From positions 1 to 64,000 of the forward strand of contig CALXKE010000005.1 of the NCBI GenBank assembly GCA_944388805.1: a DNA stretch of 64,000 nt, read 5' to 3'. This document shows, piece after piece, positions 1 to 9,855 of this stretch. The stretch comes from an uncultured Clostridia bacterium (GTDB lineage: Bacteria; Bacillota; Clostridia; TANB77; CAG-508). The notes beneath the pieces were generated by a model that saw only the letters and a list, made by a program, of their open reading frames with translations, did not search any database and had not been told where the DNA came from. Positions within the stretch are counted from its first letter, which is position 1. Every line of letters starts with the position of its first letter. A program made the translations under genes and the position numbers.

Positions 1-8
1 TTTTTTTT

Positions 9-93
9 AATTATTTATTTTTTTTAATTATTTATTTTTTTTAATTATTTATTTTTTTTAATTATTTATTTTTTTTAATTATTTATTTTTTTT
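9..93. repeat. 17-bp A/T tandem repeat
   Basis: Five exact consecutive copies of a 17-bp unit (AATTATTTA followed by eight T) fill this stretch. It contains no G or C. It lies at the far edge of a gene-free AT-rich tract. Length variation by replication slippage would be expected. No function is visible. Confidence 0.9.
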
Positions 94-299
94 ATTAATT
101 ATTTTTTTATTAATTATTTTAATTTTTATAATTATTATTTTTAATTTATTATTATTTATAATTAATTTTTTATTTAGTTATTTATTATTTTTTTATTTTT
201 ATTATTTCTTTTCAATTTATATTTATTTTATTTTTTTTTAATTTTCTATTTTTTCATTCCTTTATATTAAAAAATTTTTTTAATCTTTATTAATTTATC

Positions 300-2450
300 A
301 TTAGTTATGTTAATTTTTATTTTTCTTTGATTATGCAGGCTTTCCGATAATTTTTATTATTTTTTTATATTATTTTTTTATTCTTAGAAAAGTATAAAAC
401 TTTATTTTGAATTAACACCATATATATTTTTTTCTTATTAATTTTTTTATTTTAAATGTTGGTATTTTATATGTTAAATAAAATTTATGTCTTATTTTTT
501 ATATTTTTTAATTATATTAATTAAATTTTAAAATCCTTTATTTTTTATTTTTATGATTTGTTTTTTATTTAATTATTTTTAAATTCTTTTTATAATTAAT
601 CTTCTAATTTTATTTAATTATTTTTTTATTATTTTTATATAATTTATTTTTAATTAATTTATTTTTAACTAATTTATTTAATTATTTATTTAATTAATTT
701 ATTTAATTATTTATTTAATTAATTTATTTAATTATTTATTTAATTAATTTATTTAATTAATTTTATTTAATTATTTATTTAATTAATTTATTTAATTAAT
801 TTTATTTAATTATTTATTTATAATTAACTATTATATTATTAATTATTTTTATATTTAATTTTTTATCTTATTAAATTTTATATTTTATTATTTTTTACCT
901 TTCTATATTTTCTTAATTTTTCTCTATTTATATTATTTCTTTTTATTATACTGATACATTTTAATTATTGTATTTTTATATTTTTTATATTATAATATTG
1001 TTTTTGTATTATGTTTACTTTTATTTTCTTTTTTAGCTAACTTTTTTCCTTTGATTATGCTGATTTTTCAAGGATTTTTTATTATTTGCTTTTTGTATTT
1101 TTTCTTTTATTTTAAAAAAATATAGTTTTTTATTTTCGTATATAATAATTTAGAGATTTTCTCTTTTATATATTTTTAATATTAGTATTTAATTTTTTAA
1201 AATACTTCTTATTTTAGAAAAATTATATTAATAAATTTAAAATTATTATTTTTTATTTTTAAGTTCTATTATTATTAAATTTTTCTATTTATATTTCTTT
1301 ATTTTTATTTTTTTATATCATTTAATTATTTATTTTTATTAATTATTATTAATTAATTTTTTTATTATTTAATTATTTCATTTTTATAATTTTATTTAAT
1401 TGTTTTTTTCAATATTTTTTAAATAATAAATTTAATTAATTAATTTTATTATTTAATATTTATTATTTATTTATCATTTATTTTTATAATTATTATTTTA
1501 TTATAAATTTATTTTATTTAATTATTTATTAATTATTTTTTATTACTTTATATTTAATATATATTTGATTATTTTTTTCCTTTTTATTTTTTATGTTTTA
1601 ATTCGTTCTTTTTATTTATTCTTCTATTTTTCTATTTTTTCTTTTATATTTAAATTAATTCTTTTTTTGTGTTATAATATTATCCGAAATTATGTTGACT
1701 TTTATTTTGCGTTTTTAAGGTCACGCTTTTCCCTTAATTTTGCATGTTTTTCAAGTATTTTTCTCGCTTTTCATTCTATTTTTTATAAAAAAATAAAAGC
1801 TTTTATTTGATTTATAATTACTTATCACTTATATTTTTTCTCTCCTTCTTTTTTATATTTTTATTTCATTTCCTAAAAAACATTTCTATCTTATTTCTTA
1901 ATTTTAAATTTTTTTATTTTATATAAAATTATATTAATTAAATTTAAAAATGCTTTATTTTTTATTTTCATGCGTTACTTTTTTATTATATTTTTTTAAT
2001 TATTTTTTATATTAAATTTATTTATTATTTAATATTTATTATTTATTATTATTTATTATTATTTTTATAATTATTATTTATAATTTTTTCCTTTTATTTT
2101 TTTATATTATTTAATTATTTATAATATTTATTTTTAATTATTTATTTTTTAATTATTTAATTATTAATTATTTTATTTGTTTAATAATTATTTTTTTATT
2201 TAATTAACTTTTTATAAATTTATTTTATATGTATTTAATTTTTAACTCATATTAATTTTTTTATTACTTTATATTATTTTATAATTATTATTTATTATTT
2301 ATTTAGTATTTTTTTTATTCATTTAATATATAGATTTTATCTTTTTTGTTTTCTTTTTTTTAGAAAAATGTAAACTTTTATTTTTTATATATAATAACTT
2401 AGATATTCTTTTTTATATTTTACATATTAGTATTTAATTTTTTTCTTATT
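300..2450. repeat. decayed tandem repeat of about 0.7 kb, three to four copies
   Basis: The few G/C-containing words in this AT desert recur in the same order. A TTATGTT...TTTT block is followed by GCAGGCTTTCC at about 340, GCTGATTTTTCAAGG at about 1057 and GCATGTTTTTCAAG at about 1741. An AGAAAA-TATAAA-CTTTTATTTT word follows at about 386, 1115, 1786 and 2360. An AAATTATATTAAT-AAATTTAAAA word follows at about 511, 1219 and 1924. The spacing is close to 700 bp each time. I infer an old tandem duplication, now degraded by AT-biased mutation. What it was (gene, element or RNA) cannot be told. Confidence 0.5.
671..831. repeat. 25/39-bp A/T tandem repeat
   Basis: Three copies of a 25-bp unit begin at 671, 696 and 721. 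Two longer units of about 39 bp, carrying an extra AATTAATTTT insertion, follow to about 831. All are pure A/T. The pattern looks like replication-slippage expansion in unconstrained DNA. Confidence 0.8.
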
Positions 2451-2458
2451 TAATTTTT

Positions 2459-3475
2459 CTATATTAAATTAATGATTTTAATTTTTATAAATTTATTTTT
2501 TAAAATAATTTTATAAAAATATTTTGATAAATTATTTTTATAATAATTTATTATTATTAAATATAAATTTTTATTTTCTATTTTATTTTTATATAAATTT
2601 AATAAATTTTTTTTATTATTTTCTAAAATAATATAATTTTTATTTTTTAATTTTAATGGAATTTGATTTATTTTATTTATTAAAAAATTAATATTAAATA
2701 TTATATAATAATTCTTTTTTATATATTTTTTAATTATATTTTTTATTATTTTTATTTTTATTAAATTATTTTTATTTTTTAAGATTGAATTTATATTAAT
2801 TATTTCTTTTATATTTTTATTAATTATTTTTTCTTTTATTTTATAATTTTCTTTTATTATTAAATAATAATTATTTTTTTCTTTATTTATTTTTATTAAT
2901 TTTTTACTTGTCCTTTTTTTATTATTTATTTTTAAATTAATACTTATTATTTTTTTATTTTTTATGAGTAAATTTTTTTCAATTAATAATTCAATTATTT
3001 TTTTATTTATTTTGTCTTCTCCAAATATGCATATAATATTATTTTCATCTTCCATTAGATTCTGTTTTTCATATTTGAATATTTTTTCTTTAATTTTAAT
3101 AATATTTCTTTTTAAATTAATATTATCATTTTTTTTTCCTTTTAAATTTTTAATTAATTTATAAGTACTAAATATATTATTATAATAAATTTCTGTTATA
3201 TTTATTTTATTTAATTTTTCTTCTATTTTTTTATTTTTTAATATTATGATTATTTTAATTTTTTTATTTATTTTCTTTATATTTTTTAATAATTTTATTA
3301 AATTCATTTCTCCCGGGATTTTTTCACTAATTACAATTGTATTTATTTTTTTATCTTTTTTTACTATATCAATAATCGCTTCTCTATATAAAATATTTTT
3401 GTTTTCTACTAATTTATTTTTTTCTATTTTTTTTAATATATTTTCTTCTGCTATGGCTGTTATAATTTTAGTCAC
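2459..3475 (-). CDS. CpaE/TadZ-like receiver-domain protein lacking a P-loop
   Basis: This is a 338-residue protein with a GTG start that overlaps the stop of the upstream virB4-like gene; GGAG lies about 9 bases before it. The first 110 residues look like the atypical receiver domain found at the N terminus of CpaE/TadZ-type proteins: alternating hydrophobic strands, a VISEKIPGE turn and KIIIILKN-type strands. Such proteins normally continue into a MinD-like ATPase. Here the place where a Walker A would fall reads FGEDKINKK, with no GKS/GKT. The rest is nearly all Lys, Ile, Asn and Leu, as if drifting under AT pressure. Function is unknown; it may position a secretion machine at the membrane. 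It could be an early pseudogene. Confidence 0.5.
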   Translation of the reverse strand: MTKIITAIAEENILKKIEKNKLVENKNILYREAIIDIVKKDKKINTIVISEKIPGEMNLIKLLKNIKKINKKIKIIIILKNKKIEEKLNKINITEIYYNNIFSTYKLIKNLKGKKNDNINLKRNIIKIKEKIFKYEKQNLMEDENNIICIFGEDKINKKIIELLIEKNLLIKNKKIISINLKINNKKRTSKKLIKINKEKNNYYLIIKENYKIKEKIINKNIKEIININSILKNKNNLIKIKIIKNIIKKYIKKNYYIIFNINFLINKINQIPLKLKNKNYIILENNKKNLLNLYKNKIENKNLYLIIINYYKNNLSKYFYKIILKNKFIKIKIINLI

Positions 3476-5291
3476 TTTTTATGTCTCCTTTTACAATTTC
3501 AAATTCTTTATCTGAACATTCAATTTTTGTTAATATATGATCCTCCCCTACAAACATTAAGCATTCTCCTCTTTTTAAGGATTTTATTTCTACTTTTTCT
3601 TTTTCTGATAAATTTGCAAAGTCTGATAATACTTTTATATTTTCTTCTTCTAATGCAAAAAAAGTTTTAATACTAGAATTATTTAAAATACTTTTTCCAT
3701 AAATACCATCTTCTAAACTGAATAAATCAGAAATATCCTGCGTAATAGCAACACTGCTTCCTCCATATTTTCTAATTGTTTTAAATATTTTATAAATAAA
3801 ACTGGCTACATTTTTATTAGATGTTACTCCTATTAATCTCCATATTTCATCTAAATAAATTGCTTTTTTCTCATTTCGATTTTCTTTTATTTTATCCCAA
3901 AAAATATCTGTAAATAAATACATCCCATATTTTAAATTTTCTTCACCTAATTCATATATATCCGCAATAATTAATTCATTTTTCAATTCTATATTTGTAT
4001 AATGATTAAAAAATTTCATGGATCCTTTTACAAATGGGATTAATTTTATAGCAAATTTTTCTGTTTTTTTATCGTTCTTTAATTGTTTATATAAGTCTTC
4101 TAATATTGGCATATCTTTTTTATTTTTAAAAATTACCTTTTTATTTTCTTTTTTATATAAAGATTTATCATCAAAATTAATATTTTTTTCTTTATAGGTT
4201 TCTATTAATTTTTCTTCTATTAAAGCTTTTTCTTCTTCATTCAATTCTCCAAAAATTAAATTAAAAAATCCAATTAATTTTCCAATCTTTGTTGCTAGAT
4301 ACCCATTTTCTCCATCTTCTATACTTTCTTTTCTAATTTCTAATATATTTATATATGTATTAGAATTAGGTCCTATTATAATTCTTGTACCTTTTAAATT
4401 CTCGTTTATGTTAACATATTCTCTCTCTGGATCTATAATATATTGCTTAATTCCCATTAGCCTATACCTAAGAATTAATAATTTCGTATAAAAAGATTTT
4501 CCTGCACCACTTGTGCCAAATATACATATATTCGCATTTTTATATTTTTGTGTATCATATCTATCTATAAATACAAGCGAATTATTATATATATTTGTTC
4601 CAATAAAAATACCTTCTTTATCAAAAATGGAAGATGAAATAAATGGATATGTGGATACAAGACTCGAAGTCAAGATATTTCTTTTAGCAACATTTTTTAC
4701 CATTCTATTATTTTCCATTATTGGCAAACAACTTTTTAATAATTCTTCTTGTCTAAAATTTGCTCTTCTTGTTTGCAACCCTTTACTTTGAGATAGTCCT
4801 TCGATTTTGCTAACTAGATATTCTAATTCTTTTATATCTTCTGCATAAACTAACAAATAAATATATAAATAATAAATTTCTTCATTATTTACTTGCATTT
4901 CTTTTCTTATATATTTTGCATCTCCATATATAGATGTAGCAATATCAATATCTTGTCTATTTTCATGATTACTTTTTACTTCTACACCTACATTTCCTAT
5001 ATGATAAGTTAGTTCTTTTATTACTCTATAAGAATCTTGTTTTTCATAAAACATGGAGATATTTAGATTTATGTTACTTTCTATCAAATTTTTTAATATA
5101 ATATCTGTTTGTTCTCTATAATAATCTACAATGATTATTCCTGTATAATATATATTATCTATTTCTATATATTTTGGATTTTGAAAACTGATATATGCTG
5201 GAGATATTTTATCTTTTTCAAATATTGTCCCTTCTAAAATTTTTAATTTTTTTTCATGATTTTTTTTATTAATAATTTTTTTTAATTTAAT
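3468..5291 (-). CDS. VirB4-type T4SS ATPase (relic locus), probable ATT start
   Basis: This is a VirB4/TraE-type ATPase that would power assembly of a conjugation-like channel at the inner membrane face. Walker A is GTSGAGKS at about residue 260 and Walker B is IYLDEIW at about residue 480. The first ATG/GTG/TTG codon (TTG at 5087) would remove about 70 residues that match the start of the second VirB4 of this window (29427-31394), including the shared I-[AS]-P-[AS] motif. The frame stays open to 5294. Right behind the upstream stop, GAGGAGG is followed after 7 bases by an in-frame ATT at 5291, which I take as the start. About 607 residues. No relaxase or coupling protein accompanies it. Start uncertain, family secure. 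Confidence 0.75.
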   Translation of the reverse strand: MKLKKIINKKNHEKKLKILEGTIFEKDKISPAYISFQNPKYIEIDNIYYTGIIIVDYYREQTDIILKNLIESNINLNISMFYEKQDSYRVIKELTYHIGNVGVEVKSNHENRQDIDIATSIYGDAKYIRKEMQVNNEEIYYLYIYLLVYAEDIKELEYLVSKIEGLSQSKGLQTRRANFRQEELLKSCLPIMENNRMVKNVAKRNILTSSLVSTYPFISSSIFDKEGIFIGTNIYNNSLVFIDRYDTQKYKNANICIFGTSGAGKSFYTKLLILRYRLMGIKQYIIDPEREYVNINENLKGTRIIIGPNSNTYINILEIRKESIEDGENGYLATKIGKLIGFFNLIFGELNEEEKALIEEKLIETYKEKNINFDDKSLYKKENKKVIFKNKKDMPILEDLYKQLKNDKKTEKFAIKLIPFVKGSMKFFNHYTNIELKNELIIADIYELGEENLKYGMYLFTDIFWDKIKENRNEKKAIYLDEIWRLIGVTSNKNVASFIYKIFKTIRKYGGSSVAITQDISDLFSLEDGIYGKSILNNSSIKTFFALEEENIKVLSDFANLSEKEKVEIKSLKRGECLMFVGEDHILTKIECSDKEFEIVKGDIKSD

Positions 5292-5294
5292 TTT

Positions 5295-5876
5295 TTATTC
5301 CTCCTCTATCTGCTCATTTTTATTAAAATATTTTTTTGTATTTAAAAATGAAAAAAATATTTTTAATATTTCTTCTTTTTCTTCAATGTTATTTACTTTA
5401 TTTCCACATCTAGATAAACATTCTTTTACTTTTAAATATTTTTCATTTAATTCTTGTTTAATAATTTCTATATTTTTTTCTTTTTTATTAATTGGCTGAT
5501 TTTTGATAATGATATAAAATTTTTTAGAAGATGATTTCTTATTATTATTTAAATTAGAAATATATTGAATATAATTTTCACTTAGACTTTTCAAATATTT
5601 ATTTTCTTTTTTAAAAATATTTTTTTTAATTTTGGAAATATGATGACTTAAATCTTCTTTATTACTTTGAATTAAAATTTGAATATCAAAATGACAAGTT
5701 TTAAAAAAAAGTTTATAGGAATTTAAAATAGCTTCCTTTTCTAAATCTGATTTTAAATTATAATTTATAGGACTAACTTCTAATATTTTTATATATGTAT
5801 TATTTTTTATTTCTATAACACCATCATCAAAGATTTGAATTATTGGAATCCACTCTTGGACAGTTAAATCATTAAT
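5295..5876 (-). CDS. TraC-like T4SS accessory protein, probable ATT start
   Basis: This frame encodes about 193 residues. It resembles the membrane-tethered TraC-like protein of the main T4SS locus (28286-29476) but has no transmembrane segment. Both share a strand followed by an I-N-Y-[ND]-L motif, LEK, a helix, I-[QY]-[IV]-[LY]-[IV]-Q and a late S-K-K-[FY]-Y-I strand. A TTG at 5594 would delete half of the domain. A good promoter (5901-5929) places transcription start near 5894, so translation must begin close by; AAGGAG at 5888-5893 precedes an in-frame ATT at 5876. Alternatively one base is missing after an out-of-frame ATG at 5872. It ends in frame with and 3 bases before the VirB4 start. 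Confidence 0.55.
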   Translation of the reverse strand: MNDLTVQEWIPIIQIFDDGVIEIKNNTYIKILEVSPINYNLKSDLEKEAILNSYKLFFKTCHFDIQILIQSNKEDLSHHISKIKKNIFKKENKYLKSLSENYIQYISNLNNNKKSSSKKFYIIIKNQPINKKEKNIEIIKQELNEKYLKVKECLSRCGNKVNNIEEKEEILKIFFSFLNTKKYFNKNEQIEEE

Positions 5877-5900
5877 ATTTTATCACTCTCCTTCGAAAGC

Positions 5901-5929
5901 ATTTTACAGTCTTTTTCTATTTTTGTCAA
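5901..5929 (-). promoter_or_regulatory. sigma-A-type promoter of the T4SS relic operon
   Basis: On the minus strand TTGACA (5924-5929) is separated by 17 bases from TAAAAT (5901-5906). The predicted start at about 5894 leaves a leader of under 20 bases before the TraC-like frame. Just upstream, 5941-5970 holds an inverted repeat (CGACATAAT / ATTATGTTG) that could be an operator. Confidence 0.65.
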
Positions 5930-6359
5930 GAAAAACTTATCGACATAATTCGACTTTTGACATTATGTTGATTTTTAAAACTTTTAGATTTTTAATGTTT
6001 TCTATTATCTTTAAAAATTATTATTTTATGAGTTTTATTTAAATATTTTATTTCTATGCTTTATATTTTTTTATTTATTACTAATTTTGACTTTTTCTGT
6101 TTTTTATTTTTAACTTATTATTCGATTTATTTTTTATATTTTATTTTTAATTATTTATTTAATTTATTTTTTTCTATTTTAATTTTTATTATTTATTTAA
6201 TCTATTTTTTATATTTTTATTTTTATTATTTATTATTTATTTAATTTTTTTATTTTAATTTTTATTATTTATTTAATTTATTTTTTATATTTTATTTTTA
6301 TTTATTTAATTTATTTTTTTAATCAATTATTTATTTTATTTCTTTTGAATAATTTTTTT

Positions 6360-6818
6360 ATTTTTGAACATAATAAAAATGTAAGGTTAATAATAGTTAA
6401 ACGAAGAGTTATAATAAATGTTTATGCATTTATTATGATTCGAGCAAAGATGTAGTATGGTGTTTTATTATATTATACTATGTCGGCGATGTGAATATAT
6501 TATTTGTTTGTATGCTATATTTTTATTTTATTATATTTGTTAATTTTATGGATTATGGCAAAATAATATGTAATATATTTTAGTTAAGATTATCCTTATA
6601 TTTTTTAATGATTAATATTAGTCCATTTATTGGATGAATTTAGTTGTTAGTAGTGTATTAATGGTCGAGTGAATGATAAATATATGTGGTTGAATGTTTA
6701 TGCATATAGTAATATATGCTAGATTTAAAAATTATGTATGTTTGTTTTAACAGAGATTATTATTAGCCTTATTGATTAAAGGCAGATAATATTTTATTAT
6801 CTGCCTTTAAATTTTTTT
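6360..6818 (+). ncRNA. possible structured plus-strand RNA with terminator
   Basis: This 450-bp stretch between two AT deserts has clearly more G/C than they do and no open frame. Visible hairpins: ATAATAAATG/CATTTATTAT near 6408-6433, TAGTAT/ATACTA near 6452-6480, and GCATATA/TATATGC with a GTAA loop near 6703-6720. The word AATGTTTATGCAT occurs at about 6417 and 6695. It ends in a strong hairpin with a T-tract on the plus strand. No RNase P, tmRNA or SRP signature was recognised. A decayed gene is the main alternative. Confidence 0.3.
6778..6818. terminator. intrinsic terminator, 14-bp stem
   Basis: AAAGGCAGATAATA (6778-6791) and TATTATCTGCCTTT (6795-6808) form a perfect 14-bp stem with a three-base loop. 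The T-tract follows on the plus strand. It sits right after the minus-strand gyrB stop and may also end gyrB transcripts, although no T-run follows on that side. Confidence 0.75.
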
Positions 6819-6819
6819 A

Positions 6820-8748
6820 TTAAATATCTAAGTTTCTTACATATTTTGCATTTTTTTGTATAAATTCTCTTCTTGGTTCTACTTCGTCTCCCATTAATAA
6901 TGTAAATATTTCATCTGCTTTTTGCGCATCCTCCATAGTTACTTTAATAAGAATTCTAGTTTCTGGATTCATTGTTGTATCCCATAACTGTTCTGGATTC
7001 ATTTCTCCTAAACCTTTATATCTTTGTAATGATAATGAATCTCTTGTAATTCCTTTTTCCTCTAATTCTTTATATGCTTTTTCCAAATCTTCATCTGTAT
7101 AACAATATTTATCTTCCATTCCTTTTTTAGATAATTTATATAATGGTGGTTGTGCTAAATATACATTTCCATTTTCTATTAATGGTCTCATATATCTAAA
7201 GAAGAATGTTAATAATAATGTTCTAATATGTGAACCATCAACATCAGCATCAGCCATAATAATTACTTTTCCATATCTTATTTTTGTAACATCAAAATCT
7301 GCACCAATTCCTGCACCAATTGCAACAATAACTGGATTTAACTTATCATTTCCATATATCTTATCTGCTCTAGCTTTTTCTACATTTAACATTTTTCCCC
7401 ATAAAGGTAATATAGCTTGGAATTTTCTATCTCTTCCTTGCTTTGCACTACCACCTGCAGAATCTCCCTCAACAATATATACTTCACATTCATCAGCATT
7501 TTTACTACTACAATCAGCAAGTTTACCTGGTAATGTAGATGTTTCTAGATTACTTTTCTTTCTTACCAATTCCCTAGCTTTTCTAGCAGCTTCTCTTGCT
7601 CTTGATGCACTTATACATTTATCTAATATTGCTTTTGCTACATTTGGATTTTCTTCCAAGAATGTAGATAAAGCTTCATTTACCATGCTTTGTACAACAC
7701 CTGTAACTTCACTATTTCCTAGTTTTGTTTTTGTTTGTCCTTCAAATTGAGGCTCTTTTACTTTTACAGATACAACTGCTGTTATTCCTTCTCTGATGTC
7801 TTCCCCTTGTAAATTATTATCTTTTTCTTTTAATATGTTATGACTTCTTGCATAATCATTCATAACTTTTGTTAAAGCTCTTTTAAATCCTTCTAGATGT
7901 GTTCCACCTTCAATTGTATTAATGTTATTTACAAAAGTATATATATTTTCTGAATAACTAGTTGTATATTGTATCGCAATTTCTACAGGTACTTCACCAT
8001 CTTTTTCTATATAAATTGGTGTTTTATGTAACTTTTCTTTATTTTTATTTAAATATTCTACAAAAGATATTAAACCACCTTCATAACAAAATTCAGATTT
8101 TTTAGGTGTTTCTTCTCTTTGATCTTCTATTGTAATTTTTAAACCTTTTGTTAAAAATGCTATTTCTCTAAAACGTTTTTCTAATACTTCAAACTCATAA
8201 TCTAAACTTTCAAAAATAGTATCATCTGCTAAAAATCTAACTTTTGTTCCTGTTCCTTCTGCATCACCTATTCTTTCCAATTTTTTAACAGTCTTTCCCT
8301 TTTCAAAAGACATTTGATAAAGTCCACCATCTCTTTTAATTGTTACTTCAGCCCAAGTAGATAAAGCATTTACAACTGATGCACCCACTCCATGTAATCC
8401 TCCTGATACTTTATATCCACTATCTCCACCAAATTTTCCTCCAGCATGTAAAACAGTATATACCGTTTCTGCTGTTGATATATGTGTTTTTGGATGTATT
8501 TCTACTGGTATTCCTCTACCATTATCTGTTACACAAATAACATTTCCTTTTTCTATAATAACATTAATTTCAGTACAATATCCAGCAAGTGCTTCATCTA
8601 CACCATTGTCTACAATTTCATATACTAAATGATGAAGTCCTCTGATAGATGTACTTCCTATATACATTCCTGGTCTTTTTCTTACGGCTTCAAGCCCTTC
8701 CAATACTTGTATTTGTTCTGCCCCATATTTATGATTATATTTTTCCAT
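6820..8748 (-). CDS. gyrB: DNA gyrase subunit B
   Basis: This is the ATPase subunit of DNA gyrase, which with GyrA introduces negative supercoils. It has 642 residues, a normal length for Firmicutes. The GHKL ATP-binding fold is at the N terminus ([21 protein letters not shown]). The TOPRIM motif [15 protein letters not shown] is near residue 420 and the DADVDGSHI metal-binding motif further on. The C terminus carries the [14 protein letters not shown] motif. Start is ATG with AGGAGGAGAC upstream. It lies 12 bp behind recF in the same operon. Unlike in Bacillus, gyrA does not follow; the next genes downstream are T4SS relics. Confidence 0.98.
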   Translation of the reverse strand: MEKYNHKYGAEQIQVLEGLEAVRKRPGMYIGSTSIRGLHHLVYEIVDNGVDEALAGYCTEINVIIEKGNVICVTDNGRGIPVEIHPKTHISTAETVYTVLHAGGKFGGDSGYKVSGGLHGVGASVVNALSTWAEVTIKRDGGLYQMSFEKGKTVKKLERIGDAEGTGTKVRFLADDTIFESLDYEFEVLEKRFREIAFLTKGLKITIEDQREETPKKSEFCYEGGLISFVEYLNKNKEKLHKTPIYIEKDGEVPVEIAIQYTTSYSENIYTFVNNINTIEGGTHLEGFKRALTKVMNDYARSHNILKEKDNNLQGEDIREGITAVVSVKVKEPQFEGQTKTKLGNSEVTGVVQSMVNEALSTFLEENPNVAKAILDKCISASRAREAARKARELVRKKSNLETSTLPGKLADCSSKNADECEVYIVEGDSAGGSAKQGRDRKFQAILPLWGKMLNVEKARADKIYGNDKLNPVIVAIGAGIGADFDVTKIRYGKVIIMADADVDGSHIRTLLLTFFFRYMRPLIENGNVYLAQPPLYKLSKKGMEDKYCYTDEDLEKAYKELEEKGITRDSLSLQRYKGLGEMNPEQLWDTTMNPETRILIKVTMEDAQKADEIFTLLMGDEVEPRREFIQKNAKYVRNLDI

Positions 8749-8760
8749 TTGTGTCTCCTC

Positions 8761-9843
8761 CTAAAACTCTTGATTTTCTTTTCTTACTTTTCCATCTTTT
8801 ACATTATATATTAAAATATTTTTATTTTCAAGTTTTATTTTATCTGTACAAGTAATTATTACTTGTATATTTTCAATTTTCTCTAATAAATGTCTTCTTC
8901 TTTTTTCATCTAATTCTGACATAAAATCATCTAATAATAATATCGGATATTCTCCAATCTCATCATATATAATATCTAATTCTGCCATTCTTAAAGATAA
9001 AATTGCTGTTCTATGTTGTCCTTGAGATCCATATGTCCCTAAATCTTTATCATTTATAGATATTGAAAAATCATCTCGATGAATTCCTTTTGTTGTATAT
9101 CCTTTTATAATATCTAACTTTCTTCTTTCTTTTAATAGTTTTCTATATTTTTCTTTATCGTCACAATCTGTATGATATTCAATTTTTAATTCTTCTTTAT
9201 TATCTGTTATTTCTTTATGAATTTTTATGATTTTTTCTTGTATCTTTTTTATAAATGATTTTCTATACTGACATATTTTTTCTGCATATTCTATTAATTT
9301 TTCATCCCATATATCTAATAATTCTTCGCTTTTATTTTCTTCTCTAATTTGCCTTAAATAATTATTTCTTTGTTCAATTGTTTTTAAATATAAATTTAAA
9401 TTGTACATATAATTTGGTTTTAATTGACTTATCATAATATCTAAAAATCTTCTTCTATTTTGAGGTCCACCTTTTAAAATATGAATATCATCAGGAGTAA
9501 AAATAACTACATTAATATTTCCTAATAATTCACTTAATTTTTTTAATTTAATTCCATTTAAAAATATATTTTTTTTCTTTGATAAATCAATTTTTATTTT
9601 TCCGCATCTATCAGATTTTTCGTAAAAAATTTCTACACTCGCATTTTCTTTTCCAAGTTGAATCATCTCTATATCTTTTTTAGCCCTAAATGATTTTCCC
9701 ATACTAGATAAAAAAATACTTTCAATTATATTGGTTTTCCCTTGTGCATTTTCACCATAAAATATATTTAAATTCTTATTTAATTCAATTACTTCGTTTT
9801 CATAATTCCTAAAATTGTTTAAACTTATTTTACTTATCCACAT
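8761..9843 (-). CDS. recF: DNA replication and repair protein RecF
   Basis: RecF is an SMC-like ATPase that helps load RecA at gaps. Walker A is GENAQGKTN near residue 32; the ABC-type signature region (TYGSQGQHRT) and Walker B with LLLDDFMSELDE are near the C terminus. I chose the ATG at 9843, which gives 360 residues beginning with MWISKISL and has GGAGAAGAAT before it. An ATG four codons upstream (9855) has no ribosome-binding site. It forms a unit with gyrB. It is separated from dnaN by about 0.8 kb of AT-rich DNA and a dnaN terminator, so it is probably transcribed on its own. Confidence 0.95.
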   Translation of the reverse strand: MWISKISLNNFRNYENEVIELNKNLNIFYGENAQGKTNIIESIFLSSMGKSFRAKKDIEMIQLGKENASVEIFYEKSDRCGKIKIDLSKKKNIFLNGIKLKKLSELLGNINVVIFTPDDIHILKGGPQNRRRFLDIMISQLKPNYMYNLNLYLKTIEQRNNYLRQIREENKSEELLDIWDEKLIEYAEKICQYRKSFIKKIQEKIIKIHKEITDNKEELKIEYHTDCDDKEKYRKLLKERRKLDIIKGYTTKGIHRDDFSISINDKDLGTYGSQGQHRTAILSLRMAELDIIYDEIGEYPILLLDDFMSELDEKRRRHLLEKIENIQVIITCTDKIKLENKNILIYNVKDGKVRKENQEF

Positions 9844-9855
9844 ATTCTTCTCCAT

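Larger units (their letters stand above)
1..2458. other. gene-free AT desert
   Basis: Apart from the repeats listed, I see no gene here. GC content is far below that of the flanking genes and the plus strand is strongly T-rich. The only longish open frame (about 1565-1810, plus) is a run of Phe, Ile and Leu codons without a ribosome-binding site. This reads as decayed intergenic DNA downstream of the minus-strand T4SS relic. Confidence 0.7.

Noticed and set aside
1565..1810. 81-codon Phe-rich frame in the AT desert
   Set aside because: Composition follows from T-rich DNA; no ribosome-binding site and no protein-like pattern. The same holds for 6056-6244 and 10351-10602.
6360..6808. RNase P RNA, tmRNA or 6S RNA behind gyrB
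   Set aside because: None of their conserved core sequences was found.
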